DNA of 64,000 bases from Mucilaginibacter cryoferens (lineage in GTDB: Bacteria; Bacteroidota; Bacteroidia; Sphingobacteriales; Sphingobacteriaceae). Of this stretch, positions 9,843 through 20,516 are shown piece by piece. Within the stretch, counting starts at the first letter, position 1; every line of letters starts with the position of its first letter. Both the position numbers and the translations under genes were made by a program. The notes beneath the pieces are model-generated. The model was given only the letters and a program-made list of their open reading frames with translations, was not told where the DNA came from and made no database searches. The stretch lies in the NCBI RefSeq assembly GCF_014205845.1, contig NZ_JACHCR010000025.1, forward strand, positions 53,104 through 117,103. Reading direction: 5' to 3'.

Positions 9843-11648
9843 TCAAAGCCCTTTCATCGCTTTCGCCGCCTTTTTTTCTTCCCGGCGTTTTGCACGTTCG
9901 GCTTTTTTGATTTTCCGTTCTTGTTTGTTTTTGTTGTGCTCATTTAGGCGCCCCCTTACAGCCTCCTGCGATTTATCGTCCAGGCCCACGCATGGTTTTA
10001 TGCCTTGTAACAAGGTGCGCCAAACGGCTTTAAAAAACGGTGCATCCTTTGGGCGCACATAGTTTACATGAGCTATTCTGGGAAGAGTGCCCGCATTATC
10101 GGGGTTGTTGTGTTTGATTACAAAAAGGTTGGCAAATATGGAGATGATGGATTGTTTCTTTAGCTGATTGTGAGCCGTATCTGCTTTTAATATCGACACT
10201 TTTAAATCGTTATATAATAACGATACATTACCCTTAAATACCTTACTGTTTGCGTGGATATCGAAGTTAAACTGCTTAACAGTGCCTGATGTGATCTTGA
10301 GCATAGCCAGCGCCATGGTGGCCTGGTTAAGCTTATTAGCCGTCATCGGGCTCATGGAGCCTTTGTAGCTAAATGCGGCATCCTTATCGGTTAAATTAAA
10401 CAGAAACTGTACGTTGAGCAGGCCCCGGTTCATGAAATAACTACTGAGCTTAACATCGGTAATGTTGTTTTTGGCAATGGCCGCCTTGTTGGTGGTGATA
10501 TTATAAAAATAGCCGCTGGTATTATTAAAGCTTACCGAGCCGGTTTTTTTAGTATCCGCATTAAACTCCGAGTACTCCGCGTCGATATGCCTCACCTGGA
10601 TGGTATCGATAGTAAGATCGGTATTTACATTACGAATTACCATATTGGGGAAAGTGCTCACCCTATCCACATCCGATTTTTTTACCTTATTAGGGTTGCC
10701 AAATATCCGTATAGCACCATGGTTTAGATGGAGGCTTGTGGCTTTTACCTTGCGGTATTTGTGGTAGCTTAAATAATCGAAATTGTTAAGTTGAAGTGAG
10801 TCTACATTGAAGGTAAAGCGGTCGCTTTGGCTTTTGTTGAAGAATACACTGGTTTCTACCGGCTGCAGCTGCAGGCCCTGTATGTTTAACCTGGATGAAA
10901 GAGTAGATAGCTTAAGATACTTTATCTTGTATTGATAAAGGCCATTGTCGGTTTTGCCACTGTAATTATTTAGTTCGGTAACTATATCTTTACAATATAA
11001 CAACCTTGTTTGGTCGGTTTGCGTTGCCGAATCTATTAAAAGGTCGGTAGCGCTCAGGTTCATCTCCTTCAATTCGGATATCACTACTTTATGGCCCGAG
11101 TAGTCTTCGTACTTAAATTTAACATCGTTAAAATAAATATGATCTACACTAATAGAGTGCAGGCTTTGGGATATTTTTTGCCAGGCAGTACGGCGGTCTT
11201 TTAGCACGGTATCCTGGGTATGGTTAAGCCGGTAGCTTATATTAAGCTCGGGCTCGTTCAATACGATCTGCCCAATTTTTAATTTGTTTCTGAAGTAGTA
11301 ACTAAATGGATGTATATGCTGTAGTATAAGGCGTTTTACATGCAAGGTTACCAGGTTGTTAGGCGCTATGTGCGCTTTTTGCAGGCGGTTATAAACGGCG
11401 GTGTCGGGTATAAGGCTGATGTTGTTGATGGTAACTTTGCCTTCTAAAAGATGTAGTTGTGCATCTACAAAATCGGCACGGTACAGGCTGTCGCTGCCGG
11501 TTAAAACGGCGTCGCGTACCCTATCGGCCAAAATTGGAGATAGGAAATGATTAAGAACAAGGGCGATCATGAATACGATAACCACCGGGATTAACACAAA
11601 ACTAAAGGCTATTTTTTGCCATTTATGCCTTAAAAATTTAAGCTTCAT
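9843..11648 (-). CDS. AsmA-like membrane-anchored protein of unknown role
   Basis: A 601-residue protein with one N-terminal membrane helix (about residues 13-34). Behind it lies a long beta-strand-rich region with the loose repeats of AsmA/DUF748-type proteins, for example ADFVDAQLHLLEGKVTINNI and IGQIVLNEPELNISYRLN. The C-terminus is strongly basic (many Lys and Arg in the last 35 residues). AsmA-like proteins are thought to bridge inner and outer membranes and carry phospholipid, or to affect outer-membrane assembly; applying that here is inference. The gene stands alone on the minus strand, its stop 24 bases from the convergent stop of the 9318-9818 gene, and is divergent from miaB. Confidence 0.6.
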   Translation of the reverse strand: MKLKFLRHKWQKIAFSFVLIPVVIVFMIALVLNHFLSPILADRVRDAVLTGSDSLYRADFVDAQLHLLEGKVTINNISLIPDTAVYNRLQKAHIAPNNLVTLHVKRLILQHIHPFSYYFRNKLKIGQIVLNEPELNISYRLNHTQDTVLKDRRTAWQKISQSLHSISVDHIYFNDVKFKYEDYSGHKVVISELKEMNLSATDLLIDSATQTDQTRLLYCKDIVTELNNYSGKTDNGLYQYKIKYLKLSTLSSRLNIQGLQLQPVETSVFFNKSQSDRFTFNVDSLQLNNFDYLSYHKYRKVKATSLHLNHGAIRIFGNPNKVKKSDVDRVSTFPNMVIRNVNTDLTIDTIQVRHIDAEYSEFNADTKKTGSVSFNNTSGYFYNITTNKAAIAKNNITDVKLSSYFMNRGLLNVQFLFNLTDKDAAFSYKGSMSPMTANKLNQATMALAMLKITSGTVKQFNFDIHANSKVFKGNVSLLYNDLKVSILKADTAHNQLKKQSIISIFANLFVIKHNNPDNAGTLPRIAHVNYVRPKDAPFFKAVWRTLLQGIKPCVGLDDKSQEAVRGRLNEHNKNKQERKIKKAERAKRREEKKAAKAMKGL

Positions 11649-11775
11649 TTACAGATGTTCCTTTGCCTTTTAGTTGTTACCACCAACTTTATACGTATGG
11701 AATCAGAAATATAATAATAAAAATTTGATTTTATGAAATGCTGACAATATGTCACCCATGTATTTAAATTTTATG

Positions 11776-11783
11776 TATTTTTG
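11776..11783 (+). promoter_or_regulatory. Bacteroidota -7 box upstream of miaB
   Basis: TATTTTTG matches the TAnnTTTG -7 consensus of the Bacteroidota housekeeping sigma factor and lies 19 bases before the miaB ATG. I see no TTG at the expected -33 position, so the promoter call rests on the -7 box alone. Confidence 0.45.
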
Positions 11784-11802
11784 CAAACTAATTTTTAATT
11801 GA

Positions 11803-13314
11803 ATGATGGATTTGGTTCTTCCGGATAAGGTACATGATGAAAGCAGGCAAGGCGAGGCTTTAGTTTTAGAGCAGCCGGTGACGGGTAAAAACAATGGCCG
11901 TAAACTTTATATTGAAAGTTACGGTTGCGCCATGAATTTTAGCGATAGCGAGATAGTTGCATCCATACTATCTGAGCAGGGTTTTGAAACTACCGGCGAT
12001 CATAATGCCGCTGATGTTATATTTATTAACACCTGCTCTATACGCGAAAACGCCGAGCAGCGTGTGCGTAACCGCCTAAAAGAATTTGCCATTACCAAGG
12101 TGAAAAATCCTGGTTTGGTGGTGGGTGTATTAGGCTGTATGGCCGAACGCCTGAAATCGAAATTTTTAGAAGAAGAAAAACTGGTTGATGTAGTGGTTGG
12201 TCCGGATGCATACCGCGACCTGCCTAATCTGATAGACCAGGTTGATAGCGGCCAAAAGGCCGTTAACGTACTGTTATCCCGCGAGGAAACTTATGCGGAT
12301 ATAAGCCCGGTACGCTTAAATAGTAATGGTATTAACGCGTTTGTATCTATCATGCGCGGATGCGATAACATGTGTTCGTTTTGCGTGGTGCCGTTTACCC
12401 GTGGCCGCGAGCGCAGCCGCGATCCAAAATCTATAATTGCCGAGTGTACAGATCTGTTTGATAAAGGCTACCGCGAAGTTACTTTGCTTGGGCAAAATGT
12501 AGATTCGTTTAAATGGAAACAGCCTCACCCTGCCCTCTCCAAAGGAGAGGGTTCTGAAATACCAGAAGCAGAGCCGGGTGCAGAGCAAGTCCTCTCCTTT
12601 GGAGAGGATTTAGGTGAGGCTGCCCCTGTTACCAACTTTGCCAATCTTTTGGAGATGGTAGCCCTCATCAATCCCCATCTGCGTGTGCGTTTTTCAACAT
12701 CGCATCCTAAAGATATTACCGATGAGGTTTTGTATACCATTAAAAAGTACGATAACATTTGTAATTATATCCACCTGCCGGTACAATCTGGCAATACCCG
12801 TATTTTGGATATCATGAATCGTACCTATACCCGCGATTGGTATATTAACCGGATTGATGCCATCCGTAATATTATTGGCGATTGCGCTATCTCTACAGAT
12901 GTAATTACCGGTTTTTGTACCGAAACGGATGAAGAGCATGCCGATACCGTAAGCATGATGGATTACGTAAAATACGATTTTGCCTACATGTTTAAGTACA
13001 GCGAGCGCCCGGGAACATTAGCTGCAAAACGCTATACTGATGACATTCCCGAGGAAGTAAAACAAAAACGCTTAACCGAGATAGTAGCCAAACAGCAGGA
13101 ATATTCTTTCTATCGCGCACAAGCACGCATTGGTAAAATAGAAAAAGTGCTGATAGAAGGCTTCTCCAAAAAATCAAAAAATGATTATTGCGGCCGTAGC
13201 GATCAAAACGCCATGGTAATTTTCCCGGTAGGCGAAAGCTACAAACCAGGCGAATACGTGAACGTTTTAATTGAAAGAACTACTACAGCTACGCTGATAG
13301 GAAAGGTGGTTTAG
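11803..13314 (+). CDS. miaB: tRNA-2-methylthio-N6-dimethylallyladenosine synthase MiaB, with an in-frame inserted palindromic element
   Basis: A 503-residue radical-SAM methylthiotransferase acting on A37 of tRNAs. The N-terminal UPF0004 domain carries the cluster cysteines C42, C78 and C112. The radical-SAM motif CDNMCSFC is at C187/C191/C194, followed by the FTRGRER stretch. A TRAM domain occupies the last ~65 residues. The protein is longer than expected because residues about 240-276, rich in Pro, Gly and Glu, interrupt the conserved stretch between [12 protein letters not shown] and [11 protein letters not shown]. The DNA there (12520-12622) is a perfect-armed palindromic element (see the repeat entry). 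Removing it would leave about 469 residues, near the family norm. The insert lies after the cysteine motif, at a surface loop position, so the enzyme may still work. ATG codons at 11803 and 11806 are both possible starts. Confidence 0.95.
   Translation: MMDLVLPDKVHDESRQGEALVLEQPVTGKNNGRKLYIESYGCAMNFSDSEIVASILSEQGFETTGDHNAADVIFINTCSIRENAEQRVRNRLKEFAITKVKNPGLVVGVLGCMAERLKSKFLEEEKLVDVVVGPDAYRDLPNLIDQVDSGQKAVNVLLSREETYADISPVRLNSNGINAFVSIMRGCDNMCSFCVVPFTRGRERSRDPKSIIAECTDLFDKGYREVTLLGQNVDSFKWKQPHPALSKGEGSEIPEAEPGAEQVLSFGEDLGEAAPVTNFANLLEMVALINPHLRVRFSTSHPKDITDEVLYTIKKYDNICNYIHLPVQSGNTRILDIMNRTYTRDWYINRIDAIRNIIGDCAISTDVITGFCTETDEEHADTVSMMDYVKYDFAYMFKYSERPGTLAAKRYTDDIPEEVKQKRLTEIVAKQQEYSFYRAQARIGKIEKVLIEGFSKKSKNDYCGRSDQNAMVIFPVGESYKPGEYVNVLIERTTTATLIGKVV
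12520..12622. repeat. palindromic element inserted in frame in miaB
   Basis: A 103-base element with outer arms CAGCCTCACC (12520-12529) and GGTGAGGCTG (12613-12622), which are perfect reverse complements. Inside are two hairpins, CCCTCTCC-AAA-GGAGAGGG (12533-12551) and CCTCTCC-TTT-GGAGAGG (12591-12607), separated by a 39-base spacer. Its architecture matches the C-rich intergenic palindromes at 13312, 42449, 59873 and 61991. It is translated without a stop and adds roughly 34-37 residues to MiaB, comparable to the Rickettsia palindromic elements known to sit inside genes. Confidence 0.85.
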
Positions 13315-13402
13315 CCCCCCGGTCCCCTAAAGGGGGAGGGATAAGTTAAACGTCAATAAAAAATTAAACCTAAAATTCCCCCTTCAGGGGGTTAGGGGGC
13401 TA
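13312..13402. repeat. C-rich palindromic element filling the miaB to sigma-54 activator gap
   Basis: Outer arms TAGCCCCC (13312-13319) and GGGGGCTA (13395-13402) are reverse complements. Inner hairpins are CCCCTAAAGGGGG and CCCCCTTCAGGGGG, with an AT-rich centre. The left arm includes the miaB stop codon and the right arm ends one base before the next gene's ATG, so the element is the whole intergenic space. A ribosome site for the downstream gene would have to be in the arm (AGGGGG is a possible one). Confidence 0.8.
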
Positions 13403-13403
13403 C

Positions 13404-14657
13404 ATGGAAATACAAGAAATTAAACAACGCTTCGGTATCATTGGCAATTCGCCATTGCTTAACCGGGCTATAAATATTGCCAACCAGGTGGCACCTACAG
13501 ATATTTCTGTACTTATTACCGGCGAAAGCGGGAGCGGTAAGGAGGTGTTTTCGCATATTATACACCAGATGAGTCCGCGTAAGCACGGGGCTTTTATAGC
13601 GGTGAATTGCGGCGCTATACCCGAGGGGACTATCGATTCGGAACTGTTCGGTCACGAAAAGGGAGCTTATACGGGCGCTGTGGGCGAACGTAAGGGCTAT
13701 TTTGAAACCGTAAACGGCGGTACCATATTTTTAGATGAAATTGCCGAAATGCCATTGGGTACGCAAGCCCGTTTGCTTAGGGTGCTGGAGTCTGGTCAGT
13801 ATATAAAAGTAGGATCTTCGAAGGTAGAGAAAACCAACGTGCGCGTTATAGCGGCTACCAATGTTGATGTTTACGATGCGGTAAAGAGCGGCAAATTTAG
13901 GGAAGATCTTTACTACCGTTTAAATACGGTGCCCCTAAAAATACCACCATTACGCGATAGGAAAGAGGATGTATACCTGCTTTTCAGAAAGTTTACATCC
14001 GATTTTACCGATAAATACCGTACGCCACCCATTCAGCTGGATGAGGAAGCACAACAGGTATTGGTCAACTACAGTTGGCCTGGTAACGTAAGGCAGCTTA
14101 AGAATATGGCCGAGCAATTGGCTGTTTTGGAGCGCGATCGTATTATAACGGGGCAAACGCTGCTTACTTATATACCTCATGAAGCCAGCGGCCGCAATTT
14201 GCCCATGCGTTTGGATAATCAGCCAAAAGAAGATTTCTCTGAACGCGATATATTGTATAAAGTGCTTTTTGATATGAAGCGCGATATGGTTGAGCTAAAA
14301 AAGCTGGTAGCCGATATTATTGAGCATGGCGGTGTATCAGCCAATTATGCCAATCACTCGCAAACTATTAACCAATTATACCGCGATATTGAGCTGCCCG
14401 GTAATCCCGAAGCGCAATTTACTTTGCAGCAGCCCGTTAATACCAATAACAATGGGGGTAACAATACCGGCAATGATGCATATAACATAACCCACGAAGC
14501 CGAGGAGGTAGAAGAATCGCTGTCGCTGATAGAGAAAGAATCAGACCTTATCCGTAAGGCTTTGAAAAAACACAAGGGCAAACGTAAGTTGGCTGCCAAC
14601 GAGCTTGGGATATCTGAACGTACATTATACAGAAAAATAAAAGAGTTAAATTTATAG
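13404..14657 (+). CDS. sigma-54-dependent transcriptional activator lacking a receiver domain
   Basis: A 417-residue AAA+ enhancer-binding protein. Walker A is GESGSGKE (residues 40-47). The sigma-54 contact loop is GAYTGA (87-92), a normal variant of GAFTGA. Walker B is GGTIFLDE (105-112). A Fis-type helix-turn-helix closes the protein (KRKLAANELGISERTLYRKI, near 394-413). There is no N-terminal receiver, GAF or PAS domain: the AAA+ module begins within the first 15 residues, so activity must be controlled by another protein or by expression. The linker between AAA+ and helix-turn-helix has an Asn-rich stretch around residue 347. It is followed without a gap by lptE and secG, so it may watch envelope state; that is inference. 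Sigma-54 itself is not in the window. Confidence 0.92.
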   Translation: MEIQEIKQRFGIIGNSPLLNRAINIANQVAPTDISVLITGESGSGKEVFSHIIHQMSPRKHGAFIAVNCGAIPEGTIDSELFGHEKGAYTGAVGERKGYFETVNGGTIFLDEIAEMPLGTQARLLRVLESGQYIKVGSSKVEKTNVRVIAATNVDVYDAVKSGKFREDLYYRLNTVPLKIPPLRDRKEDVYLLFRKFTSDFTDKYRTPPIQLDEEAQQVLVNYSWPGNVRQLKNMAEQLAVLERDRIITGQTLLTYIPHEASGRNLPMRLDNQPKEDFSERDILYKVLFDMKRDMVELKKLVADIIEHGGVSANYANHSQTINQLYRDIELPGNPEAQFTLQQPVNTNNNGGNNTGNDAYNITHEAEEVEESLSLIEKESDLIRKALKKHKGKRKLAANELGISERTLYRKIKELNL

Positions 14658-14660
14658 TTG

Positions 14661-15176
14661 ATGAAAAGGTTATACGGATTGATCATTGTTTTAAGTTTTG
14701 GTTTACTTTCGTCATGTTATACACTTAAAAATCAAGCGATACCTCTTGATGTAAAAACCATCAACATCCAGTTTTTTGAAAATAACGCGCCGCTGGTAGT
14801 GAATAACTTAAGCCAAACTTTTACGGAGGCATTGAAAGACCGGATACGTACCCAAAGCCGCTTAAGTATTGTGAGGAACGAGGGCGATGTGATCATGTCT
14901 GGTGCCATTGTTGGCTACCAGATAGCGCCGGTATCTATAGAGGCTACCAATAACAATACGGCTCCAATTGCCGATGCCAATAGATTAAGCATTACTGTAA
15001 GGGTAAAAAGCGTTTATGAAAAAGATAAGAAGGATAAAAATCTTAACTTTGAGGAAAGTATGACGCGTTTTGCTAACTATAGGGGCGATATAAACTCGCA
15101 GGAACAAGCCCTGATACAAGAGATTACAAAGCAGCTAACCGAAGATATTTTTAACAGGGCCTTCTCTAATTGGTAG
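14661..15176 (+). CDS. lptE: LPS assembly lipoprotein LptE
   Basis: A 171-residue lipoprotein. The signal peptide ends in the lipobox LLSSC, so Cys19 should be lipidated. The body (DVKTINIQFFENNAPLVVNN, then SQTFTEALKDRIRTQSRLSI and GDVIMSGAIVGYQ) matches the Bacteroidota LptE family, which plugs the LptD barrel during LPS export to the outer surface. I chose the ATG at 14661; the TTG three bases earlier is less likely. The start lies 3 bases after the stop of the sigma-54 activator, so the genes are translationally close. lptD is not in the window. Confidence 0.88.
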   Translation: MKRLYGLIIVLSFGLLSSCYTLKNQAIPLDVKTINIQFFENNAPLVVNNLSQTFTEALKDRIRTQSRLSIVRNEGDVIMSGAIVGYQIAPVSIEATNNNTAPIADANRLSITVRVKSVYEKDKKDKNLNFEESMTRFANYRGDINSQEQALIQEITKQLTEDIFNRAFSNW

Positions 15177-15197
15177 GCTTTTTGTAATTTCAGCCAC

Positions 15198-16667
15198 GTG
15201 GATCAATATTTAAATAACAGGCAGAACGAAATATTATGGGAATTATTGGCTAACCCGGCCGATAATGGCCAGTTGCATAACTACGATTTGCAGCAGTTAA
15301 TAAGTGAGTTTCCGCAAAGCGGGATATTGAGGGCTATGCTTGCGCACGCAGGTAATGGCAGCGATTTAAAACGAGCCGCTACCTATTATAATCCGCAGTT
15401 GTTGCACAAACTGATCCATTATCCTGAGAGTTTTCCTGCGGTTTCTGCCGGGCAGATTGTTGTACATAAAAACGGAGCTCAGCCGGATAATAATGCAATA
15501 GCTCACCAAAGTGAAAATTACTTTAATATAGGCACCTCTCCGGAGGAGGAAACTGCCGCCGAAATAAGGGAAGAGCAATTAAGCCAGTTTGCTGCCCCCG
15601 AAGCCGAAAAATATACAGCTACTTACGAGGAAAAATTGCCTGTACGGGTAGCCGCCGGAGAATACACCGTAATTGACGAGATCCCTACAGTTGCCGAAAT
15701 GTTGGGCACTGCTATTAATGATATAAAAGTTGAAAGCGAAGTACCTGTAACCACCGTTAAAGCCCAGGCTGAAGATATTGAAGACGAGGTTTTTGACGAG
15801 ATCGTTGGCATCGAAAGTATAAGTTTTACCGGCAGTAACCCGGAAGCTAATCATGAGCAAGAGGCCGAAGAGGGCCAGGCAGAGCAACAAGTAGCTGTTG
15901 TTGCCAAAGGCGGTATTCCGGAGCCACGAACCAATGAGCCGAATATTAATTTTGAAACAGAAAAATGGATAATTGGCAGCATAGCCGCTACCGATTATTT
16001 TATGTTTGATAACTCCATAATAGACCAAAAGACAGCCAATGATATTGGTGCCAGAGCAACGTTAGGAGCAACGGTTCCAGCTATTGCGCAGTGGTCTGTT
16101 GACGTTAAAGCAGACGATGCTATTACACCTGATGCGGAAGCGGTATCACGCTATCACGATGAAAAAATGCCTTATACCTTTATGTGGTGGTTGGATAAAA
16201 CCCGTAAAGAGTATGCTGCAACTTATCAGCCTTATTCGCCACCTACGCTGCCGGTTGGTCAGCCAACTATTACGGCAGAGGAAAAGCGGGAGCATGCTGC
16301 CGATGAGCTGCAACAGCAATATTTTGAAAATATTTTTCACGATAAATCACTACAGGATCTGGAGAATGCCCCTATACCGGATGCTCCGGAGGTAAAACGC
16401 AAGGAGGATGTGATCATTGAAAAGTTTATTAAAGAGGAGCCGCAGATTCGCCCGCCATCTATTAACAAGATAGATAACGAGAATAAAGCCAAAAAAAGCT
16501 CGGAAGATAAAAATGAGCTGGTGAGCGAAACCCTGGCCCAGATATATACCGACCAGATGCTATATCACAAAGCAATTGCTACTTATAAAAAATTGATATT
16601 GAAATTTCCGGAAAAAAGCCGTTACTTTGCCCACCAAATTGAACAGATAGAAAAGAAAACGAATTAA
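15198..16667 (+). CDS. acidic hypothetical protein with a TPR-like C-terminus
   Basis: A 489-residue protein with no signal peptide or membrane helix. The N-terminal ~75 residues (LLANPADNGQLHNYDLQQLI and a helical stretch following) look globular. The middle is long, acidic and low in complexity (many E, A and V). The last ~45 residues (SETLAQIYTDQMLYHKAIAT, ending in FPEKSRYFAHQIEQIEKK) resemble one TPR unit. I do not recognise a named family. The start is a GTG at 15198, since the first in-frame ATG is about 50 residues in and would lose the conserved-looking N-terminus. It lies between lptE and secG on one transcript; the same type of gene is, as I recall, found in this place in other Bacteroidota, which hints at an envelope-linked job. 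Confidence 0.75.
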   Translation: MDQYLNNRQNEILWELLANPADNGQLHNYDLQQLISEFPQSGILRAMLAHAGNGSDLKRAATYYNPQLLHKLIHYPESFPAVSAGQIVVHKNGAQPDNNAIAHQSENYFNIGTSPEEETAAEIREEQLSQFAAPEAEKYTATYEEKLPVRVAAGEYTVIDEIPTVAEMLGTAINDIKVESEVPVTTVKAQAEDIEDEVFDEIVGIESISFTGSNPEANHEQEAEEGQAEQQVAVVAKGGIPEPRTNEPNINFETEKWIIGSIAATDYFMFDNSIIDQKTANDIGARATLGATVPAIAQWSVDVKADDAITPDAEAVSRYHDEKMPYTFMWWLDKTRKEYAATYQPYSPPTLPVGQPTITAEEKREHAADELQQQYFENIFHDKSLQDLENAPIPDAPEVKRKEDVIIEKFIKEEPQIRPPSINKIDNENKAKKSSEDKNELVSETLAQIYTDQMLYHKAIATYKKLILKFPEKSRYFAHQIEQIEKKTN

Positions 16668-16681
16668 TATAAAATAAAGAA

Positions 16682-17038
16682 ATGTACATTTTAATTATCC
16701 TTACCATTATTGTATGCGCTCTGTTAGGGCTTATCGTACTCATCCAAAATCCTAAAGGTGGTGGTTTATCATCTAATTTTTCAAGTTCATCTCAATTAAT
16801 GGGTGTACAAAAAACCGGCGACTTTTTAGAAAAAGGTACCTGGGCACTGGCTATTGGTATTATGGTTTTAGCATTAGCTATTAACGTTGTTGCCAAAGGT
16901 GGTCCGGCAACCACTGGCAATTCGGCATTGCGCGAGCAGGTTGAACATGCTTCTAAACCATCTAACGTTGCACCAACTCAATCGTTACCATTAGCGCCAG
17001 CACCTGCTGCTACTCCTGCACCGGCACCAAAAAAATAA
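16682..17038 (+). CDS. secG: preprotein translocase subunit SecG
   Basis: A 118-residue membrane protein. Helix one is residues 2-20. It is followed by the SecG signature QNPKGGGLSSNFSSSSQLMG and a second helix (about 55-72). A Pro/Ala-rich tail ends in PKK. SecG helps the SecYEG channel move proteins across the inner membrane. It starts 14 bases after the preceding hypothetical gene, and a strong terminator follows, so it closes this transcription unit. Confidence 0.93.
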   Translation: MYILIILTIIVCALLGLIVLIQNPKGGGLSSNFSSSSQLMGVQKTGDFLEKGTWALAIGIMVLALAINVVAKGGPATTGNSALREQVEHASKPSNVAPTQSLPLAPAPAATPAPAPKK

Positions 17039-17062
17039 GGAGTACATACTCCCATAAAGAAT

Positions 17063-17097
17063 AAAAAAGGCTCTGGATACTTCCAGAGCCTTTTTTA
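17063..17097 (+). terminator. terminator after secG
   Basis: A perfect hairpin GGCTCTGG-ATAC-TTCCAGAGCC (17069-17090) is flanked by an A-run and followed by TTTTTT, which fits an intrinsic terminator for the miaB-to-secG unit. Confidence 0.88.
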
Positions 17098-17280
17098 TTG
17101 CCATTAAGCTACTGACATCATGACACGGGCAGGTTAAAATAAGGTTAAGCCCTAAAAGTAAATTTTTGTTTTGCTGCCATTACAACAGTTTAATATGTCA
17201 ATATTTGCCATTGCCATTGCTTGGCATAATTGATGAGCATTTGGTGATGAAAAACTTAAATAAAATAAACAGTTATAACT

Positions 17281-17556
17281 ATGTCATTAAACATTAAACC
17301 AATCGGCGACAGAGTGGTTGTAGAGGCCGCAGCTGCCGAAGAAAAAACCGCTTCGGGAATTATAATCCCGGATACCGCTAAAGAGAAACCTCAGCGTGGA
17401 ACTATCGTTGCTGTTGGTAACGGTAAAGTAGATGAGCCTTTAACAGTAAAAGTTGGCGACCAGGTTTTATATGGTAAATACGCCGGTACCGAAATTACCT
17501 ACGAAGGAAAAGAGTATTTAATAATGCGCGAATCTGACGTTTACGCGGTATTGTAA
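17281..17556 (+). CDS. groES: co-chaperonin GroES
   Basis: A 91-residue protein of normal GroES length. Markers are the N-terminal [20 protein letters not shown], the mobile loop [16 protein letters not shown] that binds GroEL, and the C-terminal [18 protein letters not shown]. It forms the heptameric lid of the GroEL chamber. No CIRCE element (TTAGCACTC dyad) was found in the 240 bases upstream, so HrcA control is not supported by the sequence. groEL follows after a 146-base gap that contains a GA/TC-rich inverted repeat. Confidence 0.98.
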   Translation: MSLNIKPIGDRVVVEAAAAEEKTASGIIIPDTAKEKPQRGTIVAVGNGKVDEPLTVKVGDQVLYGKYAGTEITYEGKEYLIMRESDVYAVL

Positions 17557-19334
<1,778 letters not shown>

Positions 19335-19384
19335 TAGCTCCCCGGCCCGTTAGCTAACGGGTGTCTGGAAATATATACTATTAA

Positions 19385-19420
19385 AAACCCTGTATGCTTT
19401 TGCATACAGGGTTTCTTTTT
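19385..19420 (+). terminator. terminator after groEL
   Basis: Stem AAACCCTGTATGC (19385-19397) pairs with GCATACAGGGTTT (19402-19414); the loop is TTTT. A T-rich run follows. A strong intrinsic terminator for groESL. Confidence 0.9.
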
Positions 19421-19576
19421 TTTAAGACCGCTTACGGTCATTTGAGCGTAAACGGATGGTCATTAATTAATCATTTGATTAGTTTTTAAAGTTATCTTAA
19501 TAGCGAAGGCGTATTTTTGCGTAACAAATCTGAGAGGTAGGCTCTTAGGCATAGGATTTGAATAGCTTTTAATATA

Positions 19577-19678
19577 ATGAAGAATATAATACAAAAATCA
19601 AAGCAACTGCACAGTACCATGGTAGATTGGTTACTGTTTAAAGGCCCCGAGCTGTTTATTACTATTTACGGTAAGTAA
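19577..19678 (+). pseudogene. 33-residue remnant resembling an MscS N-terminus
   Basis: A short open frame (ATG 19577, stop 19676-19678) encodes a 33-residue peptide. Its segment TMVDWLLFKGPELFITI resembles the N-terminus of the adjacent MscS protein (FHNWLFTHGPKYIGGVIIFF): both have W-L, then G-P, then a hydrophobic stretch. The simplest reading is the front end of a lost paralogue of mscS, cut off before the channel domain. It could also be a genuine small protein. It lies in the 373-base gap between groEL and mscS; the rest of that gap (19415-19576) shows nothing recognisable. Confidence 0.4.
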
Positions 19679-19686
19679 TAAATTTT

Positions 19687-19694
19687 TACTTTTG
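19687..19694 (+). promoter_or_regulatory. -7 box upstream of mscS
   Basis: TACTTTTG matches TAnnTTTG and is followed by C, as is common. It lies 13 bases before the mscS ATG. A TTTA at 19665-19668 is a weak -33 candidate with an 18-base spacer. Confidence 0.5.
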
Positions 19695-19707
19695 CCTTCA
19701 TCATTTT

Positions 19708-20514
19708 ATGAAAGACAAAGGCATGTACAAAGTAGAGGATTTTTATAAAGATTTCCACAATTGGCTGTTCACCCACGGCCCTAAATACATAGGTGGGGTA
19801 ATCATATTCTTTATCGGTCTTTGGGTTATTCGTTTACTACGAAGTCGGCTCCGCAACCGGATGCTCAAAAGGGGCATACATTCTTCATTACAACCCTTCT
19901 TCTTAAGTCTTACCATAACTACACTGTATGTATTGCTCATTATTTGGGTAATGAATATTGTTGGTTTAGAGATGACCATCTTTACAACCATTATCGGTGC
20001 TTTCTCTGTTGCGGCGGGTTTGGCGTTATCAGGCACTTTCCAGAATTTTGCGGGTGGGGTGCTTATCTTATTATTGAAACCATTTGAGCTTAGCGACAGC
20101 ATAGTAGCCCAGGGACAGGAAGGTAAAGTTTTATCGATACAGATATTTTATACGGTTTTGCTTACAGCCGATAATAAAACAGTAATTATTCCCAATGGCA
20201 AGCTTTTTAACGAAGTGATAGTGAACGTAACCCGCGAAGGTAAACGCCGCCTCGATTTTGAGATAAAGATAGCCTATGCCAACGATCTGGATAAAGTAAA
20301 GGCTATCATTAACACAGCCATCAGCTTAAATAAAAATCTCCTTACCGAACCCGCAGCCAGGGTAGGTATCATCAGCATGGAAATTGACTCGGTGCGGATA
20401 GCCATCAACGTATGGGTAGAGCCGGCCAACTTTTTAACAGCCAAAATAGAACTGCAGGAAAAGATATTTACGGATTTTAGCGCCAATGGCGTGGCATTCC
20501 CGAAGGCGGGGTAG
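19708..20514 (+). CDS. mscS: small-conductance mechanosensitive channel, MscS family
   Basis: A 268-residue protein with three N-terminal membrane helices (about residues 20-37, 60-82 and 88-115). The third carries the pore-lining small-residue pattern (GAFSVAAGLALSGTFQNFAGG), typical of MscS TM3. The beta-domain then follows (LLLKPFELSDSIVAQGQEGKV) and the C-terminal alpha/beta domain. It opens under membrane tension to release solutes in hypo-osmotic shock. Length is close to the 286 residues of E. coli MscS. It is a single gene; the stop at 20512-20514 lies only 2 bases from a repeat element. Confidence 0.92.
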   Translation: MKDKGMYKVEDFYKDFHNWLFTHGPKYIGGVIIFFIGLWVIRLLRSRLRNRMLKRGIHSSLQPFFLSLTITTLYVLLIIWVMNIVGLEMTIFTTIIGAFSVAAGLALSGTFQNFAGGVLILLLKPFELSDSIVAQGQEGKVLSIQIFYTVLLTADNKTVIIPNGKLFNEVIVNVTREGKRRLDFEIKIAYANDLDKVKAIINTAISLNKNLLTEPAARVGIISMEIDSVRIAINVWVEPANFLTAKIELQEKIFTDFSANGVAFPKAG

Positions 20515-20516
20515 GG

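Noticed and set aside
11703..11894. 63-codon minus-strand frame overlapping the miaB start
   Set aside because: It covers the miaB promoter and N-terminus on the other strand and has no motif.
17101..17280. CIRCE or heat-shock operator before groES
   Set aside because: No TTAGCACTC-N9-GAGTGCTAA dyad is present.
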